Source: Terriglobia bacterium
GTDB taxonomy: Bacteria > Acidobacteriota > Terriglobia > Terriglobales > Acidobacteriaceae
Assembly: GCA_020073495.1 (NCBI GenBank)
Contig: JAIQFD010000002.1
Coordinates: forward strand, 558,001 to 622,000
DNA length: 64,000 bases
Direction of reading: 5' to 3'
Positions within the stretch are counted from its first letter, which is position 1. The number at the start of each line of letters is the position of its first letter. The position numbers and the translations under genes were made by a program. Below the pieces are notes generated by a model. The model saw nothing but the letters and a program-made list of their open reading frames with translations. It had not been told where the DNA came from and did no database searches. Of this stretch, positions 42,018 to 50,811 are shown piece after piece.

Positions 42018-42818
42018 TTAAATGAAAAATTCTCCCCGGCAGATGAGCCGCGCAGGGCCGCGCAGAAAGACGTTCCCTTCCCAGCGCACCGTTTGTGCGC
42101 CTCCCGGCGCGTGGACGGTTACCGGAGAGGCCGCTTTCCCCGAAGCGATCGAGGCCACGGCCGATGCACAGGAGCCGGTGCCCGACGATTGCGTCTCTCC
42201 CACCCCACGCTCGAAAAATCGAGCCTCGATCTCGCCTTTGTTTAGAATCCGCACCAGCTCAACGTTGATGCTGTACTTGAAGTCGTGGTGTTTCCCCATC
42301 TCGGCCGCTTCCGCCTGCCAGCCGGGGCCGTATTCCTTCACGAACACGACGAAATGCGGGTTGCCCATCGAGACCGGGATGCCACGGACCTCGCCGAAGG
42401 CCAGCTTGATGGAGAACTCGTCGCCCACCTGGGGCTCGCCCATGTCGGTCTCGAACTCGAAATCGTTGCCGCTGCAGCCTATCAGCGTGCACCCCTTGAC
42501 GCCCGCGCCGGTCCGCACCACCACCTTCTCCCCGCCGTGTTCGGCGACCCAGTACGAAGCGACGCAGCGCGTGCCGTTGCCGGAGATCTCGGCCTCCGAG
42601 CCATCGGCGTTGAACAGGCGCGCATGGACGTCGGAATTGTTGTCGGGAAAGAGCCACTCCACGCCGTCGGCACCGACACCCTGGTGCCGGTCGCAGATGC
42701 GTCGGGTGAAGGCGGCAAGGTCGGGCGGCGCGTGCATCCCATCGATGAGCAGGAAATCGTTGCCGCAGGCGCTGGCTTTCAAGAATGGCACACGCCCGGA
42801 CTGACTGTTGGCCGTCAT
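42018..42818 (-). CDS. dapF: Diaminopimelate epimerase
   Basis: The 266-residue epimerase converts LL- to meso-diaminopimelate for peptidoglycan and lysine. The two catalytic Cys are C85 (NGTRC) and C217 (GTGSCA), each in the expected motif, and ACGNDFLLID (17-26) is the N-terminal signature. ATG 42818 has a TACAAT box 24 bases upstream (42843-42848). It heads a five-gene operon: dapF, ldcA, mpl, M61 peptidase, plsC. Confidence 0.95.
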   Translation of the reverse strand: MTANSQSGRVPFLKASACGNDFLLIDGMHAPPDLAAFTRRICDRHQGVGADGVEWLFPDNNSDVHARLFNADGSEAEISGNGTRCVASYWVAEHGGEKVVVRTGAGVKGCTLIGCSGNDFEFETDMGEPQVGDEFSIKLAFGEVRGIPVSMGNPHFVVFVKEYGPGWQAEAAEMGKHHDFKYSINVELVRILNKGEIEARFFERGVGETQSSGTGSCASAVASIASGKAASPVTVHAPGGAQTVRWEGNVFLRGPARLICRGEFFI

Positions 42819-42858
42819 GGTGATTCAGCGCGGAGTGGCTGGATTGTACCAGTGGCCG

Positions 42859-44490
42859 CTAGGGTGCGATAGGTATCCGGCTCTTGTAGATCGTGGTGCG
42901 GGGCTGCCCGCTGCTGGTGATGACCAGGAGCATCTCGAGCTGGTCGCGGTGACGCTCAGCCGCGTGCGCGACGGGCCCGCCGTCCATGGCGATGACGTAG
43001 TCGGCCTTGCGCCCAGGCGCGTCCAGCGCTTGCTGCCAGAGCGGGAAGTTGCTCTCGTTGATCACCCGGCGCAAGGGGATGCCGGCGCGGCGCAGCGCAT
43101 CCACGTGGTCTCCCGTATACATCAACAGCGTCGCCGTCGGCGGCAGCTTCTCCAGTTCGCGCGCCAGAGCTTTCTCGTACGGGATGCGCGTTCGCGAATT
43201 AGCCGTTACCTCCCGCAGACAGATCGGGCCCTTGCCCCACACCGACAAGTAACTTCCGACCAGCAGCCCTGCGAACACGACAGGGGCCACGATCTGCCAG
43301 CGTCTCTGCTCGCTCAGTTTGAGAAGGAATGCCAACGCGGTAGCGGCAAACACGGCAATCGCCGGCAGAAGCTGCAATCCGTAGCGCGTGTTGTAGTAGG
43401 AGAACGGCCACCAGACAGGAAGGAAGATCGGAACCGCCTCATACGCGACCGAGAATGCATAGAACGGGAGCGGCAGCCACAGCAGCAGCCATATCCAGCG
43501 CCGCGCCACGAGGCATACTGCTGCTCCGGCGGCCGCCAGCAGCAACAACCACGGCTCCCACCGGCCTTCGGCTACGTTGAACTTGGCGCACTTCAGAAAG
43601 TAGACGACGGCAACGCGGATGTCGTGATAGCCGGGATGCGCGGACGCTCCCACCTTCATGCTGCGCTCCATGATCGCCTTGGCCGAATAGGGGCCGCGGG
43701 CGAATTCCAGCGGGTCCTGAAAGATGCCGTAGTTGTAAGCCATCCACAGCGTGGGCGTGAGCGCACCCAACAAGACGAAGGCGATCACCGCACGGCGCAT
43801 ACGCCTGCTTTCCCGTAGAGACACCCGTAAGGGCTTCTCTGCCAGAAGAATCACAACGACCACACCGCAGGCTATGGTCAGGATCCATCCGTCATACCGG
43901 GTCAGGATGCCCGCGGCCAGGACCATGGCGCAGCGCTCCAGGGTGCATGCCGCGTCGTCCTGCCGGCCTGCGCGGATGAGGCGGGAGAACTCCGCAAGGA
44001 ACACTACCGCCCAGATGAACTCCGCCAGGTAGAGCGATTCATTCAGCGCGGTGGCCTGCACGTAGATCAGGTTGGGGTTTGCAGCGAGCAGCAGTGCTGC
44101 GAACCAGGCCGCTGGGCCTGCCTGCGGCGCTAGCGTGGAATCCTCCAGCACCGAGCGGACCAGGCAAAAGATACCGGTCACCGCCAGCACGTACCCGATC
44201 ATCGAGGGAATGGAACCCCCGACGCCGCTGCGCCACATCTCGACGCTAAGGATGAACGGGATGGTGAGGAGGTGCTGCAAGGGCAGCCACACCGTGCCCA
44301 GCTGGAAGGGACCGGGTGTCAGCGAATCGAAGACGCGCCGCGCAATGCCGATGTGGGCAACGGCATCGCCGGAGAGAAGCACCTGGTCACGCTGTTGGAA
44401 GGCCAGGAACGACAGGACAGATACGATGGTAGCGAGGGATGCTACCAGTCTGGTTTCGCGTTGGGGCGCTTGCTCTGTCAAATCGCCCAA
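42859..44490 (-). CDS. Polytopic membrane glycosyltransferase, GT39/ArnT-like
   Basis: The 543-residue protein has eleven or more hydrophobic helices and an early acidic motif in the first periplasmic loop (SGDAVAHIGIARRVF, with D in the position of the catalytic Asp of GT39 enzymes), a mid-protein RYDGW and a soluble C-terminal domain. This is the layout of polyprenyl-phosphate-dependent glycosyltransferases. The acceptor is unknown. The start is unclear: TTG 44490 has no strong ribosome site, and a TTG four codons later is also possible; the first helix begins about residue 15. The kinase gene upstream ends 22 bases before it. Confidence 0.75.
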   Translation of the reverse strand: MGDLTEQAPQRETRLVASLATIVSVLSFLAFQQRDQVLLSGDAVAHIGIARRVFDSLTPGPFQLGTVWLPLQHLLTIPFILSVEMWRSGVGGSIPSMIGYVLAVTGIFCLVRSVLEDSTLAPQAGPAAWFAALLLAANPNLIYVQATALNESLYLAEFIWAVVFLAEFSRLIRAGRQDDAACTLERCAMVLAAGILTRYDGWILTIACGVVVVILLAEKPLRVSLRESRRMRRAVIAFVLLGALTPTLWMAYNYGIFQDPLEFARGPYSAKAIMERSMKVGASAHPGYHDIRVAVVYFLKCAKFNVAEGRWEPWLLLLAAAGAAVCLVARRWIWLLLWLPLPFYAFSVAYEAVPIFLPVWWPFSYYNTRYGLQLLPAIAVFAATALAFLLKLSEQRRWQIVAPVVFAGLLVGSYLSVWGKGPICLREVTANSRTRIPYEKALARELEKLPPTATLLMYTGDHVDALRRAGIPLRRVINESNFPLWQQALDAPGRKADYVIAMDGGPVAHAAERHRDQLEMLLVITSSGQPRTTIYKSRIPIAP

Positions 44491-44512
44491 TGACCCGACG
44501 GCCCGATCCTCA

Positions 44513-45433
44513 TTACAGGTGCGTAAGTTCGCGGAATATCTCGAAGCGGGCGTCGATCTCCTCGCGCGTCAGCCGGCGCAGCCGCTCGGTGCCGAAACAT
44601 TCGACGGCGAAAGAGCCCATCACTCCGCCGTAGAACATGGCGCGCTTCAGCACTCCGCGATTCAGTTCGCCCTGCGACGCGATGTATCCCATGAAGCCGC
44701 CGGCGAAGGAATCGCCCGCACCAGTCGGGTCTTTGACTTCCTCGATGGGCAGCGCCGGCGCGCGGAACGGGTGGTGTCCGATGCCGAACGCGCCTTCCCC
44801 GAAAAAGATGGTCGCGCCGTATTCGCCGTGCTTGATCACCAGCGCTTTCGGGCCCCGGGCCAGTATCTTGTTGGCGGCCCGCGGCAAGGAATGGTCGCCC
44901 GCCAGCATCTTGGCTTCGCCGTCGTTGATCAGCAGCACGTCGATCTGCTTCAGCGTGTCGGCCAGCTCTTTCGGCTTGCCGCCGATCCAGAAGTTCATGG
45001 TGTCGCCGCCGACGAACTTCGCACCCGACATCGCGAGCCGCACCTCCGCCTGCAAGACCGGGTCGATATTTGCCAGAAACAGGAATTCGGAATCGAGGAA
45101 CCGGGGCGGGATGCGCGGCTTGAAGTCACCGAGCACATTCAGCTCGGTAACCTTGGTCTTGGCTTCGTTCAGGTTTTCGCCGTATTCGCCCGACCAGTAA
45201 AAGGTTTTCCCTTTCGCGCGCTGGATGCCGAAGGTGTCCACGCCGCGTTCCTTCATCACCGCTTCGTGTTCGGCGGTGAAGTCCTCGCCCACCACACCCA
45301 CCACGCGCACGTCGGTGAAGTAGCTGGCGGACAGCGAAAAATAGGTGGCGGAGCCGCCCAAAATCCGTTCCGCCTTGCCATGCGGTGTCTGAATGCTGTC
45401 GAACGCGAGGGAGCCGACGACCAGCAGTGCCAT
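44513..45433 (-). CDS. PfkB-family carbohydrate/nucleoside kinase
   Basis: The 306-residue kinase has the N-terminal GG motif (LGGSATYFSLSA) and the C-terminal DPTGAGDSFAGGF (235-247) with the catalytic Asp241. ATG 45433 shares its A with the TAA of the preceding MTA phosphorylase (TAATG), so the two are tightly coupled. That pairing suggests a substrate from nucleoside or methylthio-ribose metabolism, such as adenosine or a ribosyl compound; sequence does not settle it. A longer reading frame upstream is antisense to nothing useful and runs into the phosphorylase gene, so it is rejected. Confidence 0.88.
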   Translation of the reverse strand: MALLVVGSLAFDSIQTPHGKAERILGGSATYFSLSASYFTDVRVVGVVGEDFTAEHEAVMKERGVDTFGIQRAKGKTFYWSGEYGENLNEAKTKVTELNVLGDFKPRIPPRFLDSEFLFLANIDPVLQAEVRLAMSGAKFVGGDTMNFWIGGKPKELADTLKQIDVLLINDGEAKMLAGDHSLPRAANKILARGPKALVIKHGEYGATIFFGEGAFGIGHHPFRAPALPIEEVKDPTGAGDSFAGGFMGYIASQGELNRGVLKRAMFYGGVMGSFAVECFGTERLRRLTREEIDARFEIFRELTHL

Positions 45434-46311
45434 TACGCCTTGGCCTCCGGACCGACGTACCTGCCGACCAGCAGCTTCAGTCGTTCCAGCGTCTTCGGCG
45501 GAATCTTCGCCGGCTCGGTCACGATGGCCTTGGCCAGCGCCGACCCGCAGTGGCAACGCCGCTGCTTCGGCATCGCCTTGACCGCCTCCCGCACCACCGC
45601 GCAGGCATGCTCCGCATTCTTCACAAGGTTGGCGATCACCTGCTCGATGGTCACGGACTCGTGGTCCTGGTGCCAGCAATCGTAGTCGGTCACCATGGCG
45701 ACGGTGGCGTAGCAGATCTCGGCTTCGCGCGCCAGCTTGGCCTCCTGCAGGTTCGTCATCCCGATCACGTCCGCGCCCCAGCTCCGGTAGAGATTTGATT
45801 CCGCCTTGGTGGAGAATGCCGGGCCCTCCATGCACACATAAGTGCCGCCGCGCTTGCCGACCACCCCTGCGTTCCGGCACGCCCCCTCCAACACCTTGGC
45901 GACGTCGCCGCAGACCGGATCCGCGAATGCGATGTGCGCCACGATGCCATCACCGAAGAAGGTGGCGGTGCGGTGGAAGGTGCGGTCGATGAACTGGTCC
46001 GGGATCACAAACTCCAGCGGCGCATGTTCCTGCTTGAGCGATCCGACCGCCGACATCGAGATGATGCGCTCCACTCCGAGCTGCTTGAAGCCGTGGATGT
46101 TGGCGCGAAAGTTGAGCTCGCTGGGGAGGATGCGGTGTCCCCGTCCGTGGCGCGACAGGAATGCGACCTTCCGCCCCTCCAGGGTGCCCGCAACGTAGGC
46201 GTCCGACGGCTCGCCGAAAGGGGTGTCGAGCTTTACTTCCCGTGTGTGGGTCAGGCCGGGCATGGAGTACAGCCCGCTGCCGCCGATGATTCCAATCTCC
46301 GCCTGCTGCAA
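45433..46311 (-). CDS. mtnP: S-methyl-5'-thioadenosine phosphorylase
   Basis: The 292-residue enzyme splits methylthioadenosine with phosphate to adenine and methylthioribose-1-phosphate. It has GIIGGSGLY at the N-terminus, [26 protein letters not shown], and the base-site block [19 protein letters not shown] with TDYDCWH, which points to MTA rather than guanosine. The start is TTG 46311 with AGGAG six bases upstream; a TATAAT box lies at 46339-46344. The coupled kinase gene follows. Confidence 0.92.
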   Translation of the reverse strand: MQQAEIGIIGGSGLYSMPGLTHTREVKLDTPFGEPSDAYVAGTLEGRKVAFLSRHGRGHRILPSELNFRANIHGFKQLGVERIISMSAVGSLKQEHAPLEFVIPDQFIDRTFHRTATFFGDGIVAHIAFADPVCGDVAKVLEGACRNAGVVGKRGGTYVCMEGPAFSTKAESNLYRSWGADVIGMTNLQEAKLAREAEICYATVAMVTDYDCWHQDHESVTIEQVIANLVKNAEHACAVVREAVKAMPKQRRCHCGSALAKAIVTEPAKIPPKTLERLKLLVGRYVGPEAKA

Positions 46312-46338
46312 GTTCCGCTCCTGAGATTCGAACCGCCG

Positions 46339-46344
46339 ATTATA
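46339..46344 (-). promoter_or_regulatory. TATAAT -10 box of the mtnP-kinase operon
   Basis: A perfect TATAAT on the minus strand, 27 bases before the TTG start with a clear AGGAG site between. The -35 is weak. Confidence 0.5.
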
Positions 46345-46398
46345 CAGAACGCGGTTGTGTGGGACGGGGCGGGCTCTCGTCTGCCCGGACCGCGTCGA

Positions 46399-48009
46399 TC
46401 ACGGAAGCGCAGGCATTGCCGTCTGGTGGGGCGCAGGCGGTGGCGGGGGCAATGGCCTCGGCGCCGGTTCGGGTGAGGGCTTCGGCCGCGGCACCCCGGC
46501 GGGCGGCCTTCCCAGCACGATCTCCCGGATGCCCGCCGCCGTTTGGTCGTCGAAGCTCTCCATCACCAGCACCATCTGGCCCCAGGGCTCGACGAAGACG
46601 GGGCCGTCTTCCGTGCTCCACCTGGTGTTGCTGGCGACCCGCTGGGCGAAATCGCTCTTGGCGTTGGCAACCGAGGCCCGATCCGCTTGCTTGTATCGCT
46701 TCCCCAGCCAGGAACTGTACCGCTGGGCAAAGCGGGTGGCGTCGTCCGGACTCGCCCAGCGCGACAGGTAGAAAACGGCCAGGTCGCTGGGCTCGACCGG
46801 CTTGTTCTCCACCACCTGGTGTCCCGGCCGCACCACCACCCAGTACAGTCCGCCCCGCCACTTGTCGGAGAGTTCGTCCGCCAGCTTCTCGTCGGCGAAC
46901 TGCTTGAGCATGACGTAAACGTCGAACTGGCCGACCTCGCCGGCGTCATAGCTCCGGTACTTCTTCCCGACCAGGGGGACGATGCGAGGGAACGGCATGG
47001 GCGGCAGTTGCTCGCGGTCCACGTATGCCTGCGGGGTCATGATCTGCCGCGTGTTTTTCGGCGGGACGCGCAAGGCAGCGTCGAATGCCAGCTGCTTGCC
47101 TCCTTCCGCCAGCAGTTTTTGCTCGAACCCAAGCCCAAAGGTGTAGGCGAACAGCAACGATTCCCGGATGTACATGGGCGCGGACTTCAGGATAGGCGAC
47201 TCTTCCGTCTGGTGCAGCGTCTGTTGCTTGAACATTTCGGCCATGAACGGCGCCTCGGCCACCGTGTGCCCGCTGGGCGCCAGGATGTAGTCCAGCATCA
47301 CCACCATGGCCTGCCCTTCGGAGACCGACTGCCGCGCCGCCCGCTCTTCGTCGGGCTCGATGTTGTACGGATCGTTCTTCAGCACCGGCTTCTGCTTTGG
47401 ATCGGGAGCGTCTTCCGAGGTGATCTCCGACCACTTCTCCAGGTCGAAGTTCTGGTCCTGGAGAGCATGGGTCAGTTCATGCGCAAGGACCGGCTGCTGG
47501 AGCTCGGGCTGGACCCAGTTCAGCAGGTACATGGTCTTGGTCTTCGGCTCGTAGAAGCCCTCCACCTGCTCCTCCAGCATCCGGATCAGGAACGCGCGCA
47601 GATCGAAGTCGCGGGGCACCAGGCTGAGTTTCTTGAGTACGGCTTCCGTTCGCCGGAAGCGCTGCGTGTCCGGGTCTTCGTCAATCTTCTTGATGAGGAA
47701 ATCGTGGAACTGCGGCCGGCTCATCAGCTCGCGTTTCACAGTCCCCCGGATGGGCAGGCGCGAATCCTCGCTGGCAAAACGCAGGATCTCGTCCACCGAG
47801 CTGAACAGTCGCTGGGCTTCTTCCGGGGTAATCCGTGTTTCCGGCTGCGGGGACGGCTTCTGGGCCTGCGTCTGCGGCGGCTTGACCTGTCCTTGCGGCC
47901 GCGAGGGCGGGGCTTGCTGCGCCGCCGCGACCCCGGCGGCAAGCACTATGACGGCGAACCAGTTCAGTATCCTGCAAAGGAGATTGTCAACCGACCCCAT
48001 ATTGACCAT
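46399..48009 (-). CDS. Secreted zinc-protease-like protein of unknown family
   Basis: The product of about 536 residues has a signal peptide (ending VAAAQ), a Pro/Gln linker, and HELTHALQDQNFDL, an HExxH zinc motif with the gluzincin-like spacing, roughly in the first half. The C-terminal end is very Pro-rich (PRPLPPPPPAPHQ). I do not recognise a named family, although acidobacterial genomes hold similar unnamed proteins. The start is ambiguous: ATG 48009 or ATG 48000, neither with a clear ribosome site. It diverges from a TPR gene 56 bases away. Confidence 0.65.
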   Translation of the reverse strand: MVNMGSVDNLLCRILNWFAVIVLAAGVAAAQQAPPSRPQGQVKPPQTQAQKPSPQPETRITPEEAQRLFSSVDEILRFASEDSRLPIRGTVKRELMSRPQFHDFLIKKIDEDPDTQRFRRTEAVLKKLSLVPRDFDLRAFLIRMLEEQVEGFYEPKTKTMYLLNWVQPELQQPVLAHELTHALQDQNFDLEKWSEITSEDAPDPKQKPVLKNDPYNIEPDEERAARQSVSEGQAMVVMLDYILAPSGHTVAEAPFMAEMFKQQTLHQTEESPILKSAPMYIRESLLFAYTFGLGFEQKLLAEGGKQLAFDAALRVPPKNTRQIMTPQAYVDREQLPPMPFPRIVPLVGKKYRSYDAGEVGQFDVYVMLKQFADEKLADELSDKWRGGLYWVVVRPGHQVVENKPVEPSDLAVFYLSRWASPDDATRFAQRYSSWLGKRYKQADRASVANAKSDFAQRVASNTRWSTEDGPVFVEPWGQMVLVMESFDDQTAAGIREIVLGRPPAGVPRPKPSPEPAPRPLPPPPPAPHQTAMPALP

Positions 48010-48065
48010 AATTTCTAACACACGCACCGGGCGGAAGTTGGGGGCGCCGCCCTGAGGGCAACACC

Positions 48066-48551
48066 GTGGCCAACCAGGATGCACAAAAGCAGGCGGCGGA
48101 ATTCTTTCACCTAGCCTACGAGTGTCAGATGCAGGGCGACCTCAAGGAGGCCATCGCCCTCTACACCCGCTCCATCGAGACCTTCCCCACCGCCGAGGCC
48201 TACACGTTCCGCGGCTGGACCTACTCGTTCCTTGGCGATTACGACCGCGCCATCGCCGAATGCCTGCGGGCTATCGAGGTAGACCCCGCCCTGGGCAATC
48301 CCTACAACGACATCGGCGCCTACCTCATCGAGCAGAACAAGTGGGAGGAGTCCATTCCCTGGTTCCAGAGAGCCATGCACGCGGCCCGGTACCAGGCCCG
48401 CTGCTATCCCCACATGAACCTCGGTCGGGTCTACGAGAAGAAGCGCGACTGGAAGCGCGCCAAGGAATGCTACGCCCGGGCCTGCTTCCTGAATCCCCAC
48501 TACCCAGAGGCACGGATGGCGCTCCGCCGCCTGCAAGCGGCATTCAACTAG
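48066..48551 (+). CDS. TPR-repeat protein
   Basis: The 161-residue protein consists of about four TPR units (GDLKEAIALYTRSIE, FLGDYDRAIAECLRAIEVDP, NKWEESIPWFQRAMH, KRDWKRAKECYARACFLNP). No signal peptide or other domain is seen, so it is probably a cytoplasmic adaptor. The start is GTG 48066 with GAGGG eight bases upstream. It is convergent with the leuB-like gene. The partner is unknown. Confidence 0.8.
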   Translation: MANQDAQKQAAEFFHLAYECQMQGDLKEAIALYTRSIETFPTAEAYTFRGWTYSFLGDYDRAIAECLRAIEVDPALGNPYNDIGAYLIEQNKWEESIPWFQRAMHAARYQARCYPHMNLGRVYEKKRDWKRAKECYARACFLNPHYPEARMALRRLQAAFN

Positions 48552-48593
48552 CGCTTCCGGTTTCCCTCGTGTCTAATTTATCGGTGAAGCTTT

Positions 48594-49661
48594 TCAGACT
48601 TTCCCTGCGATCCAATCTCCTGCTTCCAGCGTACCCAGCTTTCCGCCGATATCCTGCGTCGTCTTCTTCTCGCGGACTGCCGCCAGCACCGCGTTGTTGA
48701 TGCGCTCGGCTTCCTTGGTCAGACCCAGAAAGTCGAGCATCATCGCCGCCGTCAGGATGGCGCCGATCGGATTCGCGATGTTCTTGCCCGCGAACGAAGG
48801 AGCCGACCCATGCACCGGCTCGAACATGGACGTCCGCCCGGGATGGATGTTCCCGCTCGGTGCCATCCCCAGCCCGCCCTGTAGTCCCGCCGCGAGGTCT
48901 GTGATGATGTCGCCGAACATGTTGTTAGTCACGATCACGTCGAACTGCCTCGGATCGCGCACCATGTGCATACACAGCGCGTCCACGTACATGTGGTGCG
49001 CCTGGATGTCGGAATACTCCCTGGCGGCTTGCTTGAACGTTCGCTGCCACAGGCCGCCGGCGTAGGTCATTACGTTCGACTTGTCGGTCATCAGGACTTT
49101 CTTGCGCCCGTGCTTGCGGGCGTACTCGAAAGCGTAGCGGATGATGCGTTCTACGCCCTTGCGCGTGTTGCGATCCTCCTGGGTGGCGACCTCGTCCGCA
49201 GTTCCCTGCTTCTGCACGCTCCCGACATCCACGTACGGCCCCTCCGTGTTCTCCCGGACCACGACGAAGTCCACGTCCTCGGGCGTCATGTTCTTCAGCG
49301 GGCAGAGGGATTCGTCCAGCAGTTTCACCGGGCGCAGGTTCACGTACAGGTCCATCTTGAAGCGCATGCCGAGCAGGATCTCTTTGGCGTGGATATTCGA
49401 GGGCACGCGCGGATCGCCCAGCGCCCCCACCAGGATGGCGTCGAAGTCCCTCGCCAGCATCGTGAAACCGTCCGCCGGGATGGTGGTGCCATCCTTCAGG
49501 TAGCGGTCGGCGCTCCAATCGAATTCGGTGAACTCGACCGGCGCACTCGTCGCGCGCACCACCTTCATGGCCTCGGCGACGACCTCCTTGCCGATGCCGT
49601 CACCCGGAACTGCGGCGATTTTTTTCCTCTCAGTTCGACCCACGGCCTGAAAACCTACCAC
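48594..49661 (-). CDS. Isopropylmalate/isocitrate dehydrogenase family (LeuB-like)
   Basis: The 355-residue beta-decarboxylating dehydrogenase has AAVPGDGIGKEVV (the cofactor-side start), NLRPVKLL, VVRENTEGPYVD, the Lys-Asp of VLMTDKSNVM and DIITDLAAGLQGGLGMAPSGNI. It oxidises a 2-hydroxy-dicarboxylic acid, most likely 3-isopropylmalate in leucine synthesis, but the NLRPVKLL and LVGALGDPR regions also resemble tartrate/isocitrate-type relatives, so I leave the symbol open. GTG 49661 follows AAGGTGG. No other leu genes are nearby. Confidence 0.85.
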   Translation of the reverse strand: MVGFQAVGRTERKKIAAVPGDGIGKEVVAEAMKVVRATSAPVEFTEFDWSADRYLKDGTTIPADGFTMLARDFDAILVGALGDPRVPSNIHAKEILLGMRFKMDLYVNLRPVKLLDESLCPLKNMTPEDVDFVVVRENTEGPYVDVGSVQKQGTADEVATQEDRNTRKGVERIIRYAFEYARKHGRKKVLMTDKSNVMTYAGGLWQRTFKQAAREYSDIQAHHMYVDALCMHMVRDPRQFDVIVTNNMFGDIITDLAAGLQGGLGMAPSGNIHPGRTSMFEPVHGSAPSFAGKNIANPIGAILTAAMMLDFLGLTKEAERINNAVLAAVREKKTTQDIGGKLGTLEAGDWIAGKV

Positions 49662-49706
49662 AGCCGTCCACCTTCAGCCATCCGCCGTCGGCTTTCCGAG
49701 GTCCGA

Positions 49707-49712
49707 TATAAT
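49707..49712 (+). promoter_or_regulatory. TATAAT -10 box close to the ygfZ start codon
   Basis: A perfect TATAAT ends 12 bases before ATG 49725, with no ribosome site between, so the transcript is probably near-leaderless. Confidence 0.5.
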
Positions 49713-49724
49713 CAGTTGTTTACC

Positions 49725-50780
49725 ATGCCTTCCACTACCCTGACGGAGAAGCTGCGGACCTCTGGAGCCCGTATCGCCGCGTTCAATGGCGCGGAGACCG
49801 CGGCTGTCTTCAGCGAAGCGACCGCAGAATTTGCCGCTCTGCGCGCAGGCGCCGGCGTCTTTGACCTCGGCTGGCGCGGCAAGCTGCTGCTCACCGGCGC
49901 CGACCGCCAGAAATGGCTGAACGGCATGGTGACGAACAACATCCGCGACCTGGCCGTCGGCATAGGCACTTACAACTTTCTGCTCAACGCCCAGGGACAC
50001 ATCCTCGGCGACATGTACCTTTACAACCGCGGCGACTACGTCCTGCTCGACACGGACGCGTCGCAGGCTGCCAAGCTCAGGGAGTCGCTCGACCGGTTCA
50101 TCATCATGGACGACGTCGAGATCTCCGACGCCAGCGACAAGCTGACCGCGATCGGCCTGCTGGGGCCGAAAGCGCGCGAGGTGATGGCAACAGCGGGGAT
50201 CACGGCGCCGGAACTTCAGCCGCTGCAAGTGCACGACACCGTCTGGCTCGACGCCGGGATCACGGTTGTGGCCACCGACCACGGCGGCTACGAGATCTGG
50301 CTGGCACACGCCAACGCGGGAAAGCTCTGGGACGCGCTGATGGCAGCGGGCGCCACGCCCGTCGGCAGCGACGCACTCGAACTCTGGCGCATCGCGCAAG
50401 GCATTCCGCGCTATGGCCAGGACATTCGCGAGCGCGACCTGCCCCAGGAAACCGGGCAGATGCGTGCCCTGAATTTCATCAAGGGCTGCTACGTCGGCCA
50501 GGAGATCGTGGAGCGTATCCGCTCGCGTGGCGCGGTCCATCGCCACTTCACCGGCTTTGAGATCGACGGTCCCGTCCCCGCTCCCGGAACAAAGTTACAG
50601 GCCAACGGCAAGGATGTGGGCGAGATCACCAGCGTCGCAACACTTCCCGGTGGCAGAACTCTCGCCCTCGGCTACATCCGCCGCGAAGCTGGCGGTCCGG
50701 GAACCGCAGCGACTGCTGGTAGTGCAGAAGTCCGCATTGCCGAATTGCCTTTCGTACTCGAACCGGTTCTCAAGGTCTGA
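49725..50780 (+). CDS. ygfZ: YgfZ/GcvT-like tRNA-modifying or Fe-S cluster assembly protein
   Basis: The 351-residue protein has the aminomethyltransferase (GcvT) fold with the YgfZ mark KGCYVGQEIVERI (253-265), whose Cys is essential in E. coli YgfZ. YgfZ/IbaG-type proteins use folate and help maintain 4Fe-4S enzymes such as MiaB. No gcvH or gcvP is adjacent, which fits YgfZ rather than GcvT. ATG 49725 is the first start of the conserved region. An AGTACT repeat overlaps the stop codon. Confidence 0.88.
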   Translation: MPSTTLTEKLRTSGARIAAFNGAETAAVFSEATAEFAALRAGAGVFDLGWRGKLLLTGADRQKWLNGMVTNNIRDLAVGIGTYNFLLNAQGHILGDMYLYNRGDYVLLDTDASQAAKLRESLDRFIIMDDVEISDASDKLTAIGLLGPKAREVMATAGITAPELQPLQVHDTVWLDAGITVVATDHGGYEIWLAHANAGKLWDALMAAGATPVGSDALELWRIAQGIPRYGQDIRERDLPQETGQMRALNFIKGCYVGQEIVERIRSRGAVHRHFTGFEIDGPVPAPGTKLQANGKDVGEITSVATLPGGRTLALGYIRREAGGPGTAATAGSAEVRIAELPFVLEPVLKV

Positions 50781-50807
50781 GTACTGGGTGCCGAGTACTG
50801 AGTACTT
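50777..50807. repeat. Dispersed AGTACT-type palindromic repeat, copy 4 (reverse orientation)
   Basis: CTGAGTACTGGGTGCCGAG followed by TACTGAGTACTT, overlapping the ygfZ stop and ending four bases before the next ATG. Confidence 0.75.
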
Positions 50808-50811
50808 CTTT

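Noticed and set aside
46313-46334. T-arm-like GGTTCGAATC on the minus strand upstream of mtnP
   Set aside because: No cloverleaf can be formed around it; it lies in the promoter-leader region of mtnP.
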